Below, piece by piece: positions 6,379 through 14,019 of a stretch of DNA of 42,836 bases (its first letter is position 1; the number at the start of each line of letters is the position of its first letter). The stretch covers positions 1 to 42,836 of the forward strand of contig JAZRZA010000008.1 of assembly GCA_045601045.1 (NCBI GenBank). The letters are read 5' to 3'. Below the pieces are notes generated by a model, which was given only the letters and a program-made list of their open reading frames with translations, ran no database searches and was not told the origin of the DNA. Made by a program: the position numbers and the translations under genes. The stretch comes from UBA1181 sp045601045 (GTDB lineage: Bacteria; Bacteroidota; Bacteroidia; Bacteroidales; Paludibacteraceae).

Positions 6379-6749
6379 AAATAGAATATAGAGCCACATT
6401 CCCGGAGAATCCTTCAAACCCCGCCCGGACGAATATGAGTACGGGCGTGATCGAGGTGAATATGGAAGCCTTTAGTTTGCTTCCTGAGTTCTGCCAAAGG
6501 TTTGTTATCTACCACGAAATGGGCCACTATCTTCTACAGACTATCTCTGAAACAAAAGCGGATGACTACGCTTTGAGACGAATGGCACTGAAGGAACCAT
6601 ATTCGCTCAGAAACCATATTGACAGCGTTTATCTACTTGCAAGGGATGACGTTCGGAGAAAGATACACGCCCTATGGTCAGTTCTGAAGGTGGCCGCTGA
6701 GAATGGCAACACAGAAGCTTTACAATTAATAGAATCTTACAATGGATAA
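6375..6749 (+). CDS. Zincin-like metallopeptidase, 124 aa
   Basis: Carries HEMGH (residues 47-51), the HExxH zinc-binding motif, followed by ETKADDYALRRM (59-70), where E59 or the D63/D64 pair can supply the third ligand, as in gluzincin-type minimal peptidases. There is no signal or membrane segment. It overlaps both neighbouring membrane-protein genes by 4 and 8 bases. It could mature a virion protein or act in entry or lysis; the substrate is unknown. Such an enzyme inside a tailless phage's membrane-protein block is unusual. Confidence 0.7.
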   Translation: MKIEYRATFPENPSNPARTNMSTGVIEVNMEAFSLLPEFCQRFVIYHEMGHYLLQTISETKADDYALRRMALKEPYSLRNHIDSVYLLARDDVRRKIHALWSVLKVAAENGNTEALQLIESYNG

Positions 6750-8037
6750 AAAGACAGTTACATTGATCATCATTGCTTTGGCTGTGGTTTTGGTGCTTTT
6801 CCTGCTCTACCAATACGGAAAGGGGAAGGTAGCCACACAAACAAAGTTGGATGGTGCGTCCGCTGATTTGGAAATCAAGCGGGCGAATGACGAATATTTG
6901 GCCGAAAAGGAAGACGCATACAGAGACAGAACCGTTAAAGAGGTAACTGAAGGAAGTTACGAAAACGCATTGCAACAAACAACTATTGCGGAAGGTTATT
7001 CCACTTTGTCTGAGTATCGAAACTCACTGACAGAAGGTGAGAAAGTCGAATATGACAATAACCGAACCACATACATTGAGGTAATGGGTAAGGATCCAGG
7101 CCTAATGAGTCTGGAACAATTGCGTGAGTGGTACAAAACCTATTTGAGATGGTCCGGACTTAATGATCAATACATCGAATTGACAGGCGAAAGCAAATCT
7201 TTCTTGGATCCTGAATTTGATACAGTAGCAGAAATGAAGGCTGCAATTAAGTCGGCAGAGACTGAAATAGAAATTGCACAGAAGTTAGCTGAAGACGAAT
7301 GGAACGAAGCCTACATTCAACTTAATGTTGGAACAGACGATTTAGGCCCATTCGATTTGTTCGAAAGGTCTGAACTTAAAAAGTATTGTCCTAACACGTC
7401 TGATCTAACGGCGTTTCATACTTATCTGATGTCTCGCAAACTCAATTGGGAGACGCAATTGAAGCCGAAATTGGAGTCATTTATGAAGAACACCCTATAT
7501 CCGGCTATCGTCAATGATCTTAGTTGGAGATCAAGGGGCAAATACAATGTAGATTGGGTGAACGCTTTTGATCCTGAATTATGCGCCACTGTTGCAAGCT
7601 TGGATCCTGAATCCAGATTGTACCTTATGAGCCTATACAACAATGGAACCTACAAAGCGGTGAATCAATACACCCGCGTTAATTCAACAAGTGATCCTCA
7701 TGATCCACAGACGCTATACACCATGTCAGCTGCCATGAGAAACCGTCTGAAAATTTCAGAGATTACCTATTCTCCAATTAACGCGACAGACGTTCAAGAA
7801 GTGACCTCTTTTAAGATTACTCATGATTCTCCTAAACACTGTGGTGACGAGAAGACGCAATATGTGACTTCAGGAAAGGTGAATCAAAACGCCATCAATC
7901 TATTGACTATGGTATTTGCTTTGGAACAGGCTGCAAGGGAATACACATACACTGAATACGGAATTGCCCTAAGAAACGGCACGAAGGATAACAGCGTATT
8001 AGTTCAATGGGCTACAGATATTGAAAATTTTAATTAA
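6742..8037 (+). CDS. Large single-pass virion protein candidate, 431 aa
   Basis: Starts MDKKTVTLIIIALAVVLVLFLLYQYGKGK, one membrane helix (about 5-23) with a basic stop. Then follows a long charged helical region (35-190) and a mixed globular C-terminus with an NWETQLKPKLESF helix and DFNS/DPHDPQT loops. It is the largest protein of the virion-membrane cluster after the spike. Topology suggests that the bulk lies inside the capsid shell or in the periplasm. I do not recognise a family. Confidence 0.65.
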   Translation: MDKKTVTLIIIALAVVLVLFLLYQYGKGKVATQTKLDGASADLEIKRANDEYLAEKEDAYRDRTVKEVTEGSYENALQQTTIAEGYSTLSEYRNSLTEGEKVEYDNNRTTYIEVMGKDPGLMSLEQLREWYKTYLRWSGLNDQYIELTGESKSFLDPEFDTVAEMKAAIKSAETEIEIAQKLAEDEWNEAYIQLNVGTDDLGPFDLFERSELKKYCPNTSDLTAFHTYLMSRKLNWETQLKPKLESFMKNTLYPAIVNDLSWRSRGKYNVDWVNAFDPELCATVASLDPESRLYLMSLYNNGTYKAVNQYTRVNSTSDPHDPQTLYTMSAAMRNRLKISEITYSPINATDVQEVTSFKITHDSPKHCGDEKTQYVTSGKVNQNAINLLTMVFALEQAAREYTYTEYGIALRNGTKDNSVLVQWATDIENFN

Positions 8038-8048
8038 AATCATCGAAT

Positions 8049-8297
8049 ATGGAAAACAACTATTCAATTGAGGTGATCGAAATGATGTGTGCGAATGATT
8101 CAGACGGTAACGCGCAAGTGACAAAAGTCGTACCGGTAGAAGAAATGGACGAGCAAGTAATTCCGACCATCAGCGCAAAGACAATCGCGCAACGAGAGAG
8201 TTTTGATTCATGGATGACCACCAACGCCGCTACGAATTGGCTATTGTTTGGTATCATGATCATGATCTTTATGTTTATGATCTTCAAATGTGATTAA
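8049..8297 (+). CDS. Small tail-anchored protein, 82 aa
   Basis: An acidic, soluble N-terminal 55 residues precede a C-terminal membrane helix (about 62-79, NWLLFGIMIMIFMFMIF) ending CD. This is the reverse topology of most of its neighbours. Probably a minor virion membrane protein. No family recognised. Confidence 0.55.
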   Translation: MENNYSIEVIEMMCANDSDGNAQVTKVVPVEEMDEQVIPTISAKTIAQRESFDSWMTTNAATNWLLFGIMIMIFMFMIFKCD

Positions 8298-8299
8298 CC

Positions 8300-8428
8300 A
8301 TGACCAACGAAGGATTTAATTTGGGTACAGTATCCATCAAAGTGGAGATTGAACCGTCTAGCGTGCTATTACTAGCAATTGCTTTGACTTTGCCTGTATT
8401 GTGTTATCAACTTTTGAAGAATGTTTAA
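8300..8428 (+). CDS. Small membrane protein, 42 aa
   Basis: MTNEGFNLGTVSIKVEIEPS then one membrane helix (VLLLAIALTLPVLCY) and a short basic end. It starts 2 bases after the previous stop, in the same operon. It was found by reading the gap between larger genes; the spacing and hydrophobic pattern support it. Confidence 0.55.
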   Translation: MTNEGFNLGTVSIKVEIEPSSVLLLAIALTLPVLCYQLLKNV

Positions 8429-8448
8429 CCATTAATCTTTAAGTTAAT

Positions 8449-8676
8449 ATGAGCAAGAACGTAAAAATAGGTATCATTATTGCCGTAATGGTGGTTATTG
8501 CCATTGTGGCCTATGTGGTTTACAAGAATGGGAAGAAGAAGGAGACTACATCTAATTCTACCTCAAATTCTTCATCCGTCACCACTGACAAAAAGAACGG
8601 ATCAACCGCACAAAACATTTTTAACCTTAGCGGTGAAGTAATGAAGGACGTTGCTAACTCTGATCTTTTGGCGTAA
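8449..8676 (+). CDS. Small membrane protein, 75 aa
   Basis: One N-terminal helix (about 6-24, KIGIIIAVMVVIAIVAYVVY) with a KNGKKKE stop, then a Ser/Thr/Asn-rich tail. The final A of its TAA is the first base of the next gene's ATG. Same architecture as the gene that follows. Likely a virion membrane protein. Confidence 0.6.
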   Translation: MSKNVKIGIIIAVMVVIAIVAYVVYKNGKKKETTSNSTSNSSSVTTDKKNGSTAQNIFNLSGEVMKDVANSDLLA

Positions 8677-9089
8677 TGAGTAAGGTAAAATTGGGCTTGA
8701 TAATTGCCGCTGTATTGGCGGTGATTATCATTGGCGTAATCATTTACAAGAAGTCTATCAAATTGGATGACGTCAAGAACTCCAATGAAGTAATTGACAA
8801 AGTGAATAAAGAGATAGACACCAATGATTTAACGCTTACAAGGGTGCAATTGGCAACTATAAGCCAGAAACTTTATGACGCTATGGATGGCTGGGGAACA
8901 GACACTGACGCTGTTTATGACGCATTTTCTTTGGCGAATACAAGATCTGACGTATTGTCAATTATCGGAACATTCGGAGTTAGAGACGGTGAGACGCTTT
9001 CCGAATGGTTGTATGGTGATTTATCGGGAAGTGAAATCATGCACCTTAATAGCGTGATTGCATCTAAGGGAATTAACTATCAATTCTAA
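8676..9089 (+). CDS. Membrane protein with annexin-like repeat, 137 aa
   Basis: A membrane helix (about 6-24) is followed by a domain that resembles one annexin repeat: AMDGWGTDTDAVYDAF (69-84), RSDVLSIIGTFGVRDG (90-105) and LSEWLYGDLSG (108-118). In annexins the GxGTD loop binds calcium and phospholipid. Here the Gly-rich loop and paired acids are kept. A role in binding the virion or host membrane is inference. The gene lies between other single-helix virion proteins. Confidence 0.6.
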   Translation: MSKVKLGLIIAAVLAVIIIGVIIYKKSIKLDDVKNSNEVIDKVNKEIDTNDLTLTRVQLATISQKLYDAMDGWGTDTDAVYDAFSLANTRSDVLSIIGTFGVRDGETLSEWLYGDLSGSEIMHLNSVIASKGINYQF

Positions 9090-9093
9090 TAAT

Positions 9094-9186
9094 ATGAGTA
9101 CAGGACAATATCTAGTAATTGCTATTACTGTAGTAGTGGTGGCATATTTCTTTTGGCGCGCCACAAATCATGAAAAGCAAATCTAA
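9094..9186 (+). CDS. Micro-protein, 30 aa, one membrane helix
   Basis: MSTGQYLVIAITVVVVAYFFW then RATNHEKQI: a single hydrophobic helix with a short charged end. It sits 4 bases after the annexin-like gene and 7 before the next small gene, on the same strand. Its size resembles small virion membrane proteins of PRD1-type phages. Confidence 0.55.
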   Translation: MSTGQYLVIAITVVVVAYFFWRATNHEKQI

Positions 9187-9193
9187 CAACTAA

Positions 9194-9316
9194 ATGAGTA
9201 TGGGAAAAACAGCAATTATATGTTTGGCGGTTATTTTTTTATCATATTTCGCATGGCAGATGTATGTTGAGGATTATGATAGAAAGATGTACGCTGAAGA
9301 ATTAAAACGTGTTTAG
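9194..9316 (+). CDS. Micro-protein, 40 aa, one membrane helix
   Basis: MSMGKTAIICLAVIFLSYFAW forms a helix, followed by a charged tail (EDYDRKMYAEELKRV). It follows the 30-aa gene by 7 bases and precedes the peptidoglycan-binding gene by 2. Likely another virion membrane protein. Confidence 0.55.
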   Translation: MSMGKTAIICLAVIFLSYFAWQMYVEDYDRKMYAEELKRV

Positions 9317-9318
9317 TC

Positions 9319-9660
9319 ATGACTAAAGAGCAAAAAACAACAGCAATCATCATCACCGCTTCCGTGCTATTCGTGGCGTTGGTGGCCTTCATTCTTTGGC
9401 GTATGTATAAGCGAAAGAATACAACGGCAAACAACACTGAAGAAGGATCCTTCCCGCTACAAGAAGGTAGCTTAGGAAATAACGTCAAATTACTTCAGGA
9501 GTATTTGAACAGAAGAATGGCAGCAATGGAGCTTCCTGATGAAATGAAGCTCGTGCCATTGAAGGTAGATGGCATTTTCGGCACGAAGACGAAGAACGCC
9601 TGCTATTTGGTGTTGGGCGTTGAGAGCGTGACTGAAGATCAGTTCAAATCATTGAAGTAA
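9319..9660 (+). CDS. Membrane-anchored peptidoglycan-binding protein, 113 aa
   Basis: An N-terminal helix (about 7-27) anchors a PG_binding_1-type domain: LQEGSLGNNVKLLQEYLN (about 50-67) and VDGIFGTKTKNACY (about 87-100), the usual G-x-x-G-x-x-V-x-x-LQ and DG-x-FG-x-x-T signatures. It probably holds the virion or lytic complex to the cell wall. The last A of its TAA starts the peptidase gene (TAATG), so the binding and cutting domains are made as a coupled pair. Confidence 0.75.
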   Translation: MTKEQKTTAIIITASVLFVALVAFILWRMYKRKNTTANNTEEGSFPLQEGSLGNNVKLLQEYLNRRMAAMELPDEMKLVPLKVDGIFGTKTKNACYLVLGVESVTEDQFKSLK

Positions 9661-10193
9661 TGAAACTGACTTCACAGCAAAAGAAAATAGTAATAGCAGT
9701 GGCCAGCGTCAGTCTTTTGGCGGCGGTCCTGCTAATACTATACTACTATTTCGTAACCAATGTAACAGACGATGAGATCGCTATGTATAAACCAAAGTAT
9801 TTCTCAATCAAAGAATTGTGCTACAGTTCAACGGCTGTATCAAAGGGGATAGACAACACGGTCTATGATCAGGAAATCAAAGACAATCTGTCCGCTTTGA
9901 TAATGAAAGTTTTGGATCCAATCCGGGAGAAATACGGAAAACCTATCATCATTTCTTCCGGTTACAGATGTGCGGCACTTAACAAAGCTGTTGGCGGTGC
10001 TGCTTCATCACAGCACACAAAAGGACAGGCGGCCGACATTTCGGCTGGATCCCGTGAGGAAAACAAAAAGCTATTTGATCTTATCAAAGAATCAGGCGTG
10101 TACGACCAATTGATTGACGAGAAGGATTTTCAATGGGTCCACGTATCTTATAAGCGAATCGGTTACAACAGAAAACAAACATTAAAATTATAA
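9660..10193 (+). CDS. Membrane-anchored M15-type D,D-carboxypeptidase-like endolysin, 177 aa
   Basis: After a membrane helix (about 9-30) comes a Peptidase_M15_3-type domain: SSGYRCAALNKAVGG (99-113), SQHTKGQAADI (117-127) with zinc ligands H119 and D127, and WVHVSY (159-164) with H161. These enzymes cut peptide cross-links of peptidoglycan. The anchor, and the coupled peptidoglycan-binding partner upstream, suggest a virion-borne entry enzyme, although release of progeny is also possible. Confidence 0.8.
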   Translation: MKLTSQQKKIVIAVASVSLLAAVLLILYYYFVTNVTDDEIAMYKPKYFSIKELCYSSTAVSKGIDNTVYDQEIKDNLSALIMKVLDPIREKYGKPIIISSGYRCAALNKAVGGAASSQHTKGQAADISAGSREENKKLFDLIKESGVYDQLIDEKDFQWVHVSYKRIGYNRKQTLKL

Positions 10194-10197
10194 ATCC

Positions 10198-10482
10198 ATG
10201 AAGTACAATAGTGCATCTGACATTGACGCAATGGGATATGATCGAGTGATCGAGAATGACTCTACAGGAGAATCATATCTTATGCGATTGGATCCATCAA
10301 GATACAATCCTGAATCCACCATCCCGGCTTTGGAGCAACCCATTTGGCAAATCAAGAAGGTTATTGAAGTGACCTCTAATGGAGAAGTGACCACGGACAT
10401 AAAATTTGCCAATGGCACTGACGGCTATTGCCACAAAGCGAGTGAAGCAAAGAACTATACTTACAAATATAGAGAAGACTAA
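10198..10482 (+). CDS. Hypothetical structural protein before the spike, 94 aa
   Basis: Soluble beta-rich protein ending KNYTYKYRED, with PIWQIKKVIEV and IKFANGTDG segments. Proteins of this shape commonly precede receptor-binding or tail-fibre genes in Bacteroidota phages, which suggests a spike base or adaptor. Next gene starts 1 base after its stop. Confidence 0.55.
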   Translation: MKYNSASDIDAMGYDRVIENDSTGESYLMRLDPSRYNPESTIPALEQPIWQIKKVIEVTSNGEVTTDIKFANGTDGYCHKASEAKNYTYKYRED

Positions 10483-10483
10483 C

Positions 10484-12745
10484 ATGGGGAAATATAAGAT
10501 AAACAAGCGTACAGGCAAATTTGATTTGGTGGGTGACGGTGATTTTCCAGAGGGCTTCTTGGAAGACTATCAAAATACTAAAACAACTGCTTATAACTCG
10601 CTAGACGCGCAAAAGGGAAGACGAGTTAATAACCTGAATCAATACGGAAAAGTAGAAATGTTCCGTGTATATTATGAACGCAACGGAGCCACAGGGCGTG
10701 AAGTTCAATTCGGACTTTTGTTCCGTAGAGAATATGACATATTGGCTGTGGCGAATTTTACGATCATGTTAGGTTACGCTGAAAGCAAAGGCGGTGAATA
10801 TTGCGACTTCCTCTTTGAAAGCAAATATGAGCGTGATGGATTTAGTGTCATAGACGCAATAAAGATTTGCCGTTGTAAAATAGCAACAGGTACGGGGCCC
10901 AATATGGGGTACTATATTGTATATATGGACGTATCTTCTAAGTGGGATTCCGTGTCCTATTACATGGGCGCTAGATACGGTGACAATATGCCATCTGGCG
11001 GCTGTAATTATGATTATATAAACACTAGGTTTGTTTTGCCTGACCCTTCTGTAGGAATACCTGTAATGGCTACTAAGTTTGACCAAACCGGTGGCGTCAT
11101 GAAAGCTGAAGACGTGTCATTTGATGATTCAATGATAGGTTCTGGTGCTAAAACAGTTCAAGAAGTGATAGATAAATCTGTGTTCTTGATGGACGATGAA
11201 TTAAGATATTTAAATGAAGAGTTAAACAAATTAAAGAACGCATCTGAATTAGTAATTAATTCAGCAGAAAATGTCGCATACGGGACAAGTAATGTTAAGT
11301 CAGAATTAGACATTACAAATACAATCCTTGATGGGTATAAAGGTTCAGGAGTTCCTTCATCTTCGTGGGAAGAATTAAATATGACTGATAGTGTATTGCT
11401 TGACGGTTGGTGGATTGATCCGGGTGCGAAATGGAATCAATGGTCTGTAGCGTCTTTATTTTACATAGCAATCCCATCAAAATCAAGTAAAATAAAGATT
11501 AATGCAAATCCCGAATATGCAACTTACTATGCAATTGTAAAGGAAATAGGCACTCCAACTAATCGAGCATCAATGAGTTTAGCGGAAGGTTATACAGATA
11601 GAGCCTATGTTTCAAAAGGAGAAAGTGTTGAACTGAATTTCGGTGACGATGCGAAATTTTTGATCTATTCAAAATCTTCAAATGGAACTTACAACCAAAT
11701 CCCATCCTCTATTGAAGTTTATAGAGAAGGTGAAAGCACAACGAGAAAGGTAAGTGATGACATAGAAGAATTGCGAAATGAAATTAGTGATATAAGCATA
11801 GAAAGCAAATATCCTGATCTATCCGTTAGTTTTGGAACACCTTCTCAAAGCATTAGGATGTTTGGCACAACTGATGGTAATAGTGATGATTCAAAGATTA
11901 TTAATAGCGGACAATTAATAACTATTAATGGCGTTCACTACTGTTTCTATTTAGGTATGCCAACATCTGGATCGGATGAAAACTCATACCATATTTTGTC
12001 CGCATATTCGACTGACGGCACAACATGGCATAGAGGTTTCCCATCAAATATCACTCCACCAGTAGAAGGTACGGCAAGATTATTTAATGAGGGAGGTCTG
12101 ATTGAACATTGCGTGGTCAAGGTAAATGATGCAAATTATCCATATAGACTTATTTGCAACAAATTTCATTCTTCATCAAGCCAAACAATGAGAATGTATA
12201 AATCTAATGATGGTATACACTATTCATTTATGAGGGATATTTTATCCGAAAAACATGACTCCCAAATTAGTGCAATAAGTAGAGGTAACTCAATTAAAAT
12301 TTATACGAGAATTTGGGATTCCGCACATACTAATAGGCAAATAGGTGTTATGTATATTGATTTGGAAGGCAATATTACAACTAAATTGCATATTGCTCTT
12401 GGGAATAATCTTTATGCTGCATCTGCGTCACAAATTGACTTGGATAGAGAGTTGTTATTGCCTACTTGGTATATTGGTGTTAATACATCAACACAACAAG
12501 ACGCTCATTTAGAGTGTTATGTTATGGATGGTGAGAAATCTAAGAAATTGGATACGAATATTAATCAAGTAATGAAGAGTGATGAATATTGGGCGTTATT
12601 CTGCTCTGGTATGATTAGCGTTAATGGTCAACAATATGTCGCAATGAATGTGTGGAAAAGGCATCATTATACAGTAAGTGGAGATATCCAACAGATGGAA
12701 ACGCGCCTAGTTCCTATTAGTGTCACAAAACTGTTAAAGATTTAA
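10484..12745 (+). CDS. Receptor-binding spike with sialidase/GH43-like propeller, 753 aa
   Basis: The first 210 or so residues are a phage-type head and neck region (starts MGKYKINKRTG). Residues about 230-275 look like a short coiled coil, followed by beta-sandwich modules. From about 440 the repeats YSTDGTTWHRGF, YKSNDGIHYSF and SQISAI...IKIYTRIWD suggest a five- or six-bladed propeller like glycosyl hydrolases of the GH43/sialidase kind. It should bind or cut surface glycans. I moved the start from 10406 to ATG 10484, since the earlier one is inside the previous gene. Base composition turns AT-rich after about 11,150, a sign of swapped C-terminal modules. Confidence 0.65.
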   Translation: MGKYKINKRTGKFDLVGDGDFPEGFLEDYQNTKTTAYNSLDAQKGRRVNNLNQYGKVEMFRVYYERNGATGREVQFGLLFRREYDILAVANFTIMLGYAESKGGEYCDFLFESKYERDGFSVIDAIKICRCKIATGTGPNMGYYIVYMDVSSKWDSVSYYMGARYGDNMPSGGCNYDYINTRFVLPDPSVGIPVMATKFDQTGGVMKAEDVSFDDSMIGSGAKTVQEVIDKSVFLMDDELRYLNEELNKLKNASELVINSAENVAYGTSNVKSELDITNTILDGYKGSGVPSSSWEELNMTDSVLLDGWWIDPGAKWNQWSVASLFYIAIPSKSSKIKINANPEYATYYAIVKEIGTPTNRASMSLAEGYTDRAYVSKGESVELNFGDDAKFLIYSKSSNGTYNQIPSSIEVYREGESTTRKVSDDIEELRNEISDISIESKYPDLSVSFGTPSQSIRMFGTTDGNSDDSKIINSGQLITINGVHYCFYLGMPTSGSDENSYHILSAYSTDGTTWHRGFPSNITPPVEGTARLFNEGGLIEHCVVKVNDANYPYRLICNKFHSSSSQTMRMYKSNDGIHYSFMRDILSEKHDSQISAISRGNSIKIYTRIWDSAHTNRQIGVMYIDLEGNITTKLHIALGNNLYAASASQIDLDRELLLPTWYIGVNTSTQQDAHLECYVMDGEKSKKLDTNINQVMKSDEYWALFCSGMISVNGQQYVAMNVWKRHHYTVSGDIQQMETRLVPISVTKLLKI

Positions 12746-12749
12746 AAAT

Positions 12750-13004
12750 ATGACCACAGAAGTAATAATATCACTGATCGGATTTGTAGCGTCAGCCGTT
12801 ACAGGATGGCTCGGATATGCCAACGGGAAACGAAAGAGAGAGAATGAAGCGGACAAAGCCGCTTACGAAGCCTACAACTTCGCATTGGAATCGTTGCGTA
12901 AGGAAATGGAATCCCGCATCGAAAGGATGCAGCAGGATTACGAAAAATTGCGTAAGGAAAATGAAGAACTAAGGGCGAAAATTCAAAAGTTAGAAGCGAA
13001 ATGA
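12750..13004 (+). CDS. Holin-like protein, 84 aa
   Basis: One N-terminal membrane helix (about 4-24, EVIISLIGFVASAVTGWLGY), a basic turn (KRKREN) and a long coiled coil (45-83). This form is common in lysis cassettes of Bacteroidota phages and is usually annotated as holin or unknown. It follows the spike and overlaps the next small gene (ATGA). Function inferred from architecture and position. Confidence 0.5.
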   Translation: MTTEVIISLIGFVASAVTGWLGYANGKRKRENEADKAAYEAYNFALESLRKEMESRIERMQQDYEKLRKENEELRAKIQKLEAK

Positions 13005-13096
13005 AGAAAATAAGTAAAAAAGAAATAATGGAAAAAGTTTTCGGATTAAAGCCTAACTTGTCTCATGTTGTCATTCCCCAAGTCTTTACGTCCTAA
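13001..13096 (+). CDS. Small ORF, 31 aa
   Basis: MKKISKKEIMEKVFGLKPNL... overlaps the holin-like stop as ATGA, the coupling seen repeatedly in this phage. Basic, without a membrane helix. May be a lysis regulator or simply the 3' tail of the operon. A weak hairpin follows at 13124-13143. Confidence 0.4.
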   Translation: MKKISKKEIMEKVFGLKPNLSHVVIPQVFTS

Positions 13097-13123
13097 ACGG
13101 GGTTAGGTCTTACATAAATCCTA

Positions 13124-13143
13124 CCTCAGCAGGTTTTCTGAGG
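13124..13143 (+). terminator. Weak hairpin after the lysis genes
   Basis: CCTCAG (13124-13129) pairs with CTGAGG (13138-13143) around CAGGTTTT. Short stem without a T-run, so termination is uncertain. The surrounding 100 bases hold no gene. Confidence 0.3.
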
Positions 13144-13198
13144 ATATAGCAAAAGTAATTCATTAAGCATTTACGAACAATTCAAATCTTCAGTTATT

Positions 13199-13725
13199 AT
13201 GTTCAAATTTTCATCTCATATATATATATAATAACTATTTTATTGGTTATTGTTGGGTGTACCCCTCAGAAGCGTTTGTCACGCCTGCTGGATCGTCACC
13301 CGGAGCTGATGGAACAAACTGAAAAGGCCATAGCAATAACGCTAATAGACACTGTGGTTGTGCCAAGTGATAGCGCAACAGTGACATTTGACATGGGCAA
13401 AGCGAAAGAGTCAGCGGCAATGTATGACGGACGTTGTACAATAGCAGAAGTTGACGCGGTACGATCGCACGCTGCTCTTTCGCTGTTGGATCCAGACAAA
13501 GGTCTATACAGTCTTTCCGTTGCCACAAAGCCGGATACTTTTATAATCGTCAGGTCCGACACTGTAAGGGTTCCTGAAGTGATTTATTCAACCAGGACAG
13601 AATACATTGAAAAGGGTCTGCCATGGTATGATAAATTCCTTTCCGGATTTGGCCTGTCAGCAATGATCATATTGATTCTATTTCTGTGTTATGCTTTAGT
13701 TAAAAGATTTTTTTATAACCAATAA
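13199..13725 (+). pseudogene. Putative unimolecular spanin, start out of frame over a TA repeat
   Basis: The frame ending at 13725 has no good start of its own (TTG 13243 cuts into the signal). ATG at 13199 reads MFKFSSHIYI and then stops; removing one TA from the A(TA)6 tract at 13218-13230 joins it to IITILLVIVGC-TPQKRL, a lipoprotein signal with Cys lipobox. The protein then has about 125 periplasmic residues and a C-terminal membrane helix (SAMIILILFLCYALV). An outer-membrane lipid anchor plus an inner-membrane helix is the unimolecular spanin plan, which fuses the two membranes in lysis. Two extra TA units would also restore frame, so phase variation is possible. Confidence 0.6.
13218..13230 (+). 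repeat. A(TA)6 dinucleotide tract
   Basis: Perfect microsatellite placed between ATG 13199 and the spanin body. Slippage by one or two units moves the gene in and out of frame. Confidence 0.8.
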
Positions 13726-13745
13726 GCACTTTCCGTATAAACAGA

Positions 13746-13808
13746 AACTCCTTCTAAATCAAAAAAAATGATTAAATTTGCCGAAAACATAAAATAAAAA
13801 GATATGGC
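13746..13808 (+). repeat. Upstream flank of toxin-antitoxin cassette 1
   Basis: About 60 bases from ACTCCTTCTAAATC to AAAAGATATGGCA, matching 14779-14841 with a few changes and one indel. In the second copy the beginning codes the end of the gene at 14414 (TPSKSKK), so here it is a remnant of that gene's 3' end. It also holds the promoter and the first codons of the antitoxin. Confidence 0.8.
13773..13780 (+). promoter_or_regulatory. -7 promoter box TAAATTTG of cassette 1
   Basis: Exact TAnnTTTG match, 24 bases before the antitoxin ATG at 13804, inside the flank shared with cassette 2. No clear -33 TTTG. Confidence 0.5.
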
Positions 13809-14019
13809 AACTATAACACTTTCTTACGACGCTCGCAACATCTCTGTAAAAAATCTAATCCAAAGCTTATTGAATTTAGGGTTAGTGAAAGAAGAGAAAT
13901 CTTCCATCGAAACAGAAACCCCCAAAAGCAAAACACTAAAAGCAATAAAAGAGATTGATGAAGGTAAGGGTACAAGGTGCAAAACATTTGAAGAATACAA
14001 AAAGAGTGTAATGAAATGA
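13804..14019 (+). CDS. RelB-like antitoxin, 71 aa
   Basis: Small protein with an N-terminal beta-strand (MATITLSYDAR) and a C-terminal LKAIKEIDEGKGTRCKTFEE segment, the part that usually wraps a RelE/YafQ toxin. The toxin gene overlaps its end by 4 bases (ATGA), as is usual for type II pairs. The antitoxin should neutralise the toxin and repress the operon. The promoter flank is shared with the second cassette. Confidence 0.75.
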   Translation: MATITLSYDARNISVKNLIQSLLNLGLVKEEKSSIETETPKSKTLKAIKEIDEGKGTRCKTFEEYKKSVMK

